A stretch of 8,057 bases of DNA, taken from positions 1 to 8,057 of the forward strand of contig JAOZQW010000092.1 in NCBI GenBank assembly GCA_029932015.1, in the 5' to 3' direction. Under the pieces are notes generated by a model. That model saw nothing but the letters and a program-made list of their open reading frames with translations, was not told the origin of the DNA and made no database searches. A program made the position numbers and the translations under genes. Shown here piece by piece: positions 5,539 through 8,057 of this stretch. Position 1 is the stretch's first letter, and each line of letters begins with the position of its first letter. This DNA is from Candidatus Fermentibacteraceae bacterium (lineage in GTDB: Bacteria > Fermentibacterota > Fermentibacteria > Fermentibacterales > JCC-6).

Positions 5539-7653
5539 TTATATCCGACCCCTGCTGCCGCGGAGGGCGATCCAGAGAGTTTTGATGAACATGCGGGGAT
5601 TCAGGAGGATGTTTGAGTATGCCTGGTTCGCAAGCGGGCAGGCGCACTCGCCCCGCCTTATGGACCTGCGTATTTCTTTGGCCTTCTTCGAGCGCCAGAT
5701 GTCCATGAAGCCGGTCTCATCTCCAAGACGGCCCATTTCCCCTTTGTAAGCGAGCACAGCACATGGCCATATGCTTCCATCGGAGTTCACATGAACGTTC
5801 AGAAGCCCCGCTGCGCAGGGTATGACCTGTTTCTGCTCATTGAGTATCCTGACGGCCAGATCGTAGTACACTATCCTCAGGGCTGTTGTCATCCTGGCAA
5901 GCAGCTTCATCCCCTGCATTTTCTCCATCACCGAGTGCTTGAAGATCGTCATGATATGCCCGTAGCTGTCCCCGTCAGGAGTGATCCCTGATCCGAGATT
6001 GAAGAATTCTTCCCGCTCCTCGGCCACTTCATTGATATAAGTATCTACACCGAGACCTTTCGAGTACTCGATTATCTCCTCGAGATGGTCCGCGTTGAAG
6101 CGTGAGATGACCGTCCCCACACCCACATGCAGGTTGGAGTACTCCTCGCGCACACGGATGAGCCGGGAGAGTGTATCCAGCAGCTTCTCGAAATTGCCCG
6201 GTATGCCCCTGATCTCATCGTGGAGTTCCCCCACGCCGTCGAAGGACGGCTTGACCGAGAGGACGGTTCCAGGGGCCTCCTCATCTATCACGACCATGAT
6301 CTCTCTGGTGAGTCTCTCGATCCTCTCACAGGCAATTGCATTTGTCGGGATGTGCACAACCGCAGGCTTCATGAAGCGGCAGGCCAGCCGGATGATCTCG
6401 GGAAGGTCGTCCCTCAGATAAGGTTCGCCGCCTGAGACATTGAAGAAATAGGTCCAGCCGATCGAGCGGAAGAGGTTTTCAATCGTCGCAAGGTCGAGGT
6501 CTGAACCGGTGTCATGGTCCCAGATGTAGCAGGTCTTGCACCTTGACTGGCACCGCCTGGTGATCGAGAAAGTGACATTGATCGGCTGCGGTGGTCTCGA
6601 GAGTCCGTGAAGCGCCAGAGCTCCCTTGAAGACGCTTCCTGCAAGATGGAATATCTGTTCGATGTGGTTCATCCTGGCAGGGAAACGCTTTCTCAGGGCT
6701 CCGTAGATGATCCCCTGCAATGCATAAAATCCCTCCACCACCATGAGCATGACCCTCTGACCGAGAGCAATCACCGTGGCGACCTGTACGCCTCCCGGAA
6801 CGAATCCCGACAGGAGCAGCCCCTGAACGCCTTCCCTGATCCCGATGCCGCCGGGTATGAACACCATTGCAAGAGCTATGAACCAGGAGGCCGGAGCAGC
6901 CAGCAGGCAGATCGCCACCATGGCAAAAGGCTGGCTGGGACGGACTCCGAAGCCGCGGAACCAGAAATAGAGTGCCATGCTCCTGAGGCTCCAGGACAGA
7001 ATGTGGTAGCCGATGAAGACAGCCTGATCCCGATGGGATATGTGCGGAAGGTCCTCGATGTCTGTGCCGAGTCTGTGACTGAGCTTATGCGCCAGCTTCC
7101 TCTGGATGCTGGGAGCGAAGAGCATGGCTATACCGAAGCCGACAGAGACCCAGAGCGCGATTATCACCGGTAGCGGAACACTTGTAAGACTGAGAAATGG
7201 GAGCGCTACGATTGTCATGCTCGCCAATGCGACCATCATGTAGATATTCTCGAGTATGAAAGCGCTGACCGCCTTGACCGGACTCACACCATTCGCTTTC
7301 AGGAAGGTGATCCTCCCCAGCACCATCCAGACCTTGCCTGGAATGTACTGCCCCATCTGTGTGATGTACCAGTTTCTCCTGAGTTCCCCTTTGTCTATTG
7401 CTGGTACTTTCAGGGCTTCAAGGATCTTCCTCCATGGAGTCGGTGCGAAGTAGTAACCGAGCAGAAGGGAGATGAAAGCGAGCCCTATCATTGGAAGACT
7501 CGCGCTGTCCCTGGACGAAGACCAGAACTGAACGAGTTCGGGTTTCCATGCCGGCCAGAGTTCTAGAACGAAGTAGAAGATGGCGCCTATCAGGAGGAGA
7601 AGGCCACCCCAGGTCGTAAGCTGGTGGAGGAACTTGCCTCTATCCCTGCTCAT
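5539..7653 (-). CDS. Fusion of UPF0104 flippase-like membrane domain and radical SAM enzyme
   Basis: A 704-residue two-part protein. Residues 1 to about 325 are a polytopic membrane domain of the UPF0104/LPG-synthase transmembrane family, recognised by GQYIPGKVWMVLGR (101-114) and IPGGIGIREG (266-275). Relatives such as the MprF N-terminal half flip lipids across the membrane. Residues from about 355 form a radical SAM domain: [4Fe-4S] motif CQSRCKTC with C368, C372 and C375, then the SAM-binding SGGEP (407-411). The tail (about 610-680) has C613, G626, C631, C670 and C672, a SPASM/twitch-like auxiliary cluster pattern with fewer cysteines than a full SPASM domain. The linker 326-354 contains M328 (ATG, complement of 6670-6672), a possible relic start of a formerly separate gene. 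The ATG overlaps the upstream stop by ATGA and has no clear ribosome site, indicating translational coupling to the YfhO-like gene. The substrate of either half is unknown. Domain calls are secure; the joint role is inference. Confidence 0.88.
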   Translation of the reverse strand: MSRDRGKFLHQLTTWGGLLLLIGAIFYFVLELWPAWKPELVQFWSSSRDSASLPMIGLAFISLLLGYYFAPTPWRKILEALKVPAIDKGELRRNWYITQMGQYIPGKVWMVLGRITFLKANGVSPVKAVSAFILENIYMMVALASMTIVALPFLSLTSVPLPVIIALWVSVGFGIAMLFAPSIQRKLAHKLSHRLGTDIEDLPHISHRDQAVFIGYHILSWSLRSMALYFWFRGFGVRPSQPFAMVAICLLAAPASWFIALAMVFIPGGIGIREGVQGLLLSGFVPGGVQVATVIALGQRVMLMVVEGFYALQGIIYGALRKRFPARMNHIEQIFHLAGSVFKGALALHGLSRPPQPINVTFSITRRCQSRCKTCYIWDHDTGSDLDLATIENLFRSIGWTYFFNVSGGEPYLRDDLPEIIRLACRFMKPAVVHIPTNAIACERIERLTREIMVVIDEEAPGTVLSVKPSFDGVGELHDEIRGIPGNFEKLLDTLSRLIRVREEYSNLHVGVGTVISRFNADHLEEIIEYSKGLGVDTYINEVAEEREEFFNLGSGITPDGDSYGHIMTIFKHSVMEKMQGMKLLARMTTALRIVYYDLAVRILNEQKQVIPCAAGLLNVHVNSDGSIWPCAVLAYKGEMGRLGDETGFMDIWRSKKAKEIRRSIRRGECACPLANQAYSNILLNPRMFIKTLWIALRGSRGRI

Positions 7654-8057
7654 ACCGACCGCTTTCGTCTGGGCAGGAGGTCTGCAAGAACAAGGACAAG
7701 CACCATGGCAAGTCCGATGATCGAGATCAGGAGTCCAGTACCGACGTCAGAGCTGTCGAAAGTGAACTCCACCTCGTGGCTGCCTGCCGGAACCACTACC
7801 GCCCTCTGCCAGTAGTTTGCCCGAAGCAGCTCGGCTTCCTCGCCATCCACCGTGACCTTCCACCGGGGATACCAGGTGTCAGCGAGTACCAGCAGACCGG
7901 CTTCGGAGCTCTCTGTCCTGATCACCACACTCTCGGCCCCATCCACGGACAATTCCGCTTCACCGGCCGCTCCAGCGGAAGGTGGCAGCCCCGGATCTGA
8001 ATTGAGAATTGTGACCGATGCAGGATCGGAACCTGAGGCAAGCGCTTCGAGTGTCTC
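7650..8057 (-). CDS. YfhO-like membrane protein, C-terminal fragment cut by window edge
   Basis: The reading frame is open from the right edge of the window to the TGA at 7650, giving the last 135 residues; the start lies outside. The fragment begins ETLEALASGSDPASV, then a soluble beta-rich segment LADTWYPRWKVTVDGEE, RANYWQRAVVVPAG and HEVEFTF, and ends in a hydrophobic helix (GLLISIIGLAMVLVLVLADL) and a basic tail RRKRSV. This order is characteristic of the C-terminus of YfhO family proteins, large GT-C-type membrane proteins; Bacillus YfhO is linked to sugar modification of lipoteichoic acid. A TTG at 7952 could be mistaken for a start, but homology continues upstream of it. The 4-nt overlap with the flippase/radical SAM gene implies one operon and a related role in envelope lipid or glycan modification. 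Confidence 0.8.
   Translation of the reverse strand, partial: ETLEALASGSDPASVTILNSDPGLPPSAGAAGEAELSVDGAESVVIRTESSEAGLLVLADTWYPRWKVTVDGEEAELLRANYWQRAVVVPAGSHEVEFTFDSSDVGTGLLISIIGLAMVLVLVLADLLPRRKRSV

Larger units (their letters stand above)
5446..5550. repeat. 105-bp element with 12-nt terminal inverted repeats between convergent genes
   Basis: GGTCGGATCTAA (5446-5457) and TTATATCCGACC (5539-5550) are inverted copies matching at 11 of 12 positions. Each copy contains the last three sense codons and the TAA stop of the gene reading into it, so both proteins end in the residues GRI. Nearly concentric with these arms lies the terminator hairpin at 5482-5509. A third small stem (5458-5472) and a direct repeat (5500-5532) fill the rest. 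This could be a small palindromic extragenic element that supplied both gene ends, or a chance match. Confidence 0.4.

Noticed and set aside
6607..7173. 188-codon plus-strand frame opposite the flippase domain
   Set aside because: It is antisense to the GQYIPGK/IPGGIGIREG membrane domain and shows no recognisable motif or ribosome site.
7650..7952. A complete 100-residue protein starting at TTG 7952
   Set aside because: The frame stays open to the window edge and the residues upstream continue the YfhO-family pattern (DPASV segment), so this is the tail of a larger gene.

Overview
The window looks bacterial. It carries Shine-Dalgarno-like sites, GTG starts, a good TTGACA-type promoter, an intrinsic terminator and tightly packed short operons. 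Base composition is moderately GC-rich, with frequent AGG arginine codons. The prolyl-tRNA synthetase is the short archaeal/eukaryotic-like type, which many deep-branching and candidate bacterial phyla use. I cannot name the phylum; an uncultured FCB-group-like lineage is only a guess.

Layout: (1) proS lies on the minus strand at 21-1463. (2) A 230-bp divergent spacer holds a plus-strand promoter and a foldable leader. (3) A plus-strand run covers 1694-5457: an AUR1-like PAP2 membrane enzyme, panB (overlapping it by 20 nt), purD (3-nt gap) and a TsaC/YrdC-family gene (49-nt gap). These cover membrane lipid or lipid-phosphate chemistry, pantothenate synthesis, purine synthesis and probably tRNA t6A modification. 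No single pathway unites them, so this is a mixed housekeeping operon. (4) A compact 81-bp convergent spacer is full of inverted and direct repeats and includes a bidirectional terminator. (5) On the minus strand, coming in from the right edge, are the C-terminus of a YfhO-like membrane protein (7650-8057, cut by the window end) and a 704-residue protein at 5539-7653. The two overlap by the 4 nt ATGA.

The most interesting object is that 704-residue protein. Its N-terminal half is a complete-looking UPF0104/LPG-synthase-type flippase-like membrane domain. Its C-terminal half is a complete radical SAM domain with a cysteine-bearing, SPASM/twitch-like tail. Sitting directly behind a YfhO-like gene, it suggests a lipid-linked envelope-modification cassette whose chemistry is not evident from sequence. 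The second notable object is the concentric palindromic spacer between the convergent genes. Its 12-nt arms contain the last codons and stop codons of both genes.

All seven genes are accounted for. No tRNA, rRNA, CRISPR array, insertion sequence or phage feature was seen, and no gene-free stretch exceeds 300 bases.
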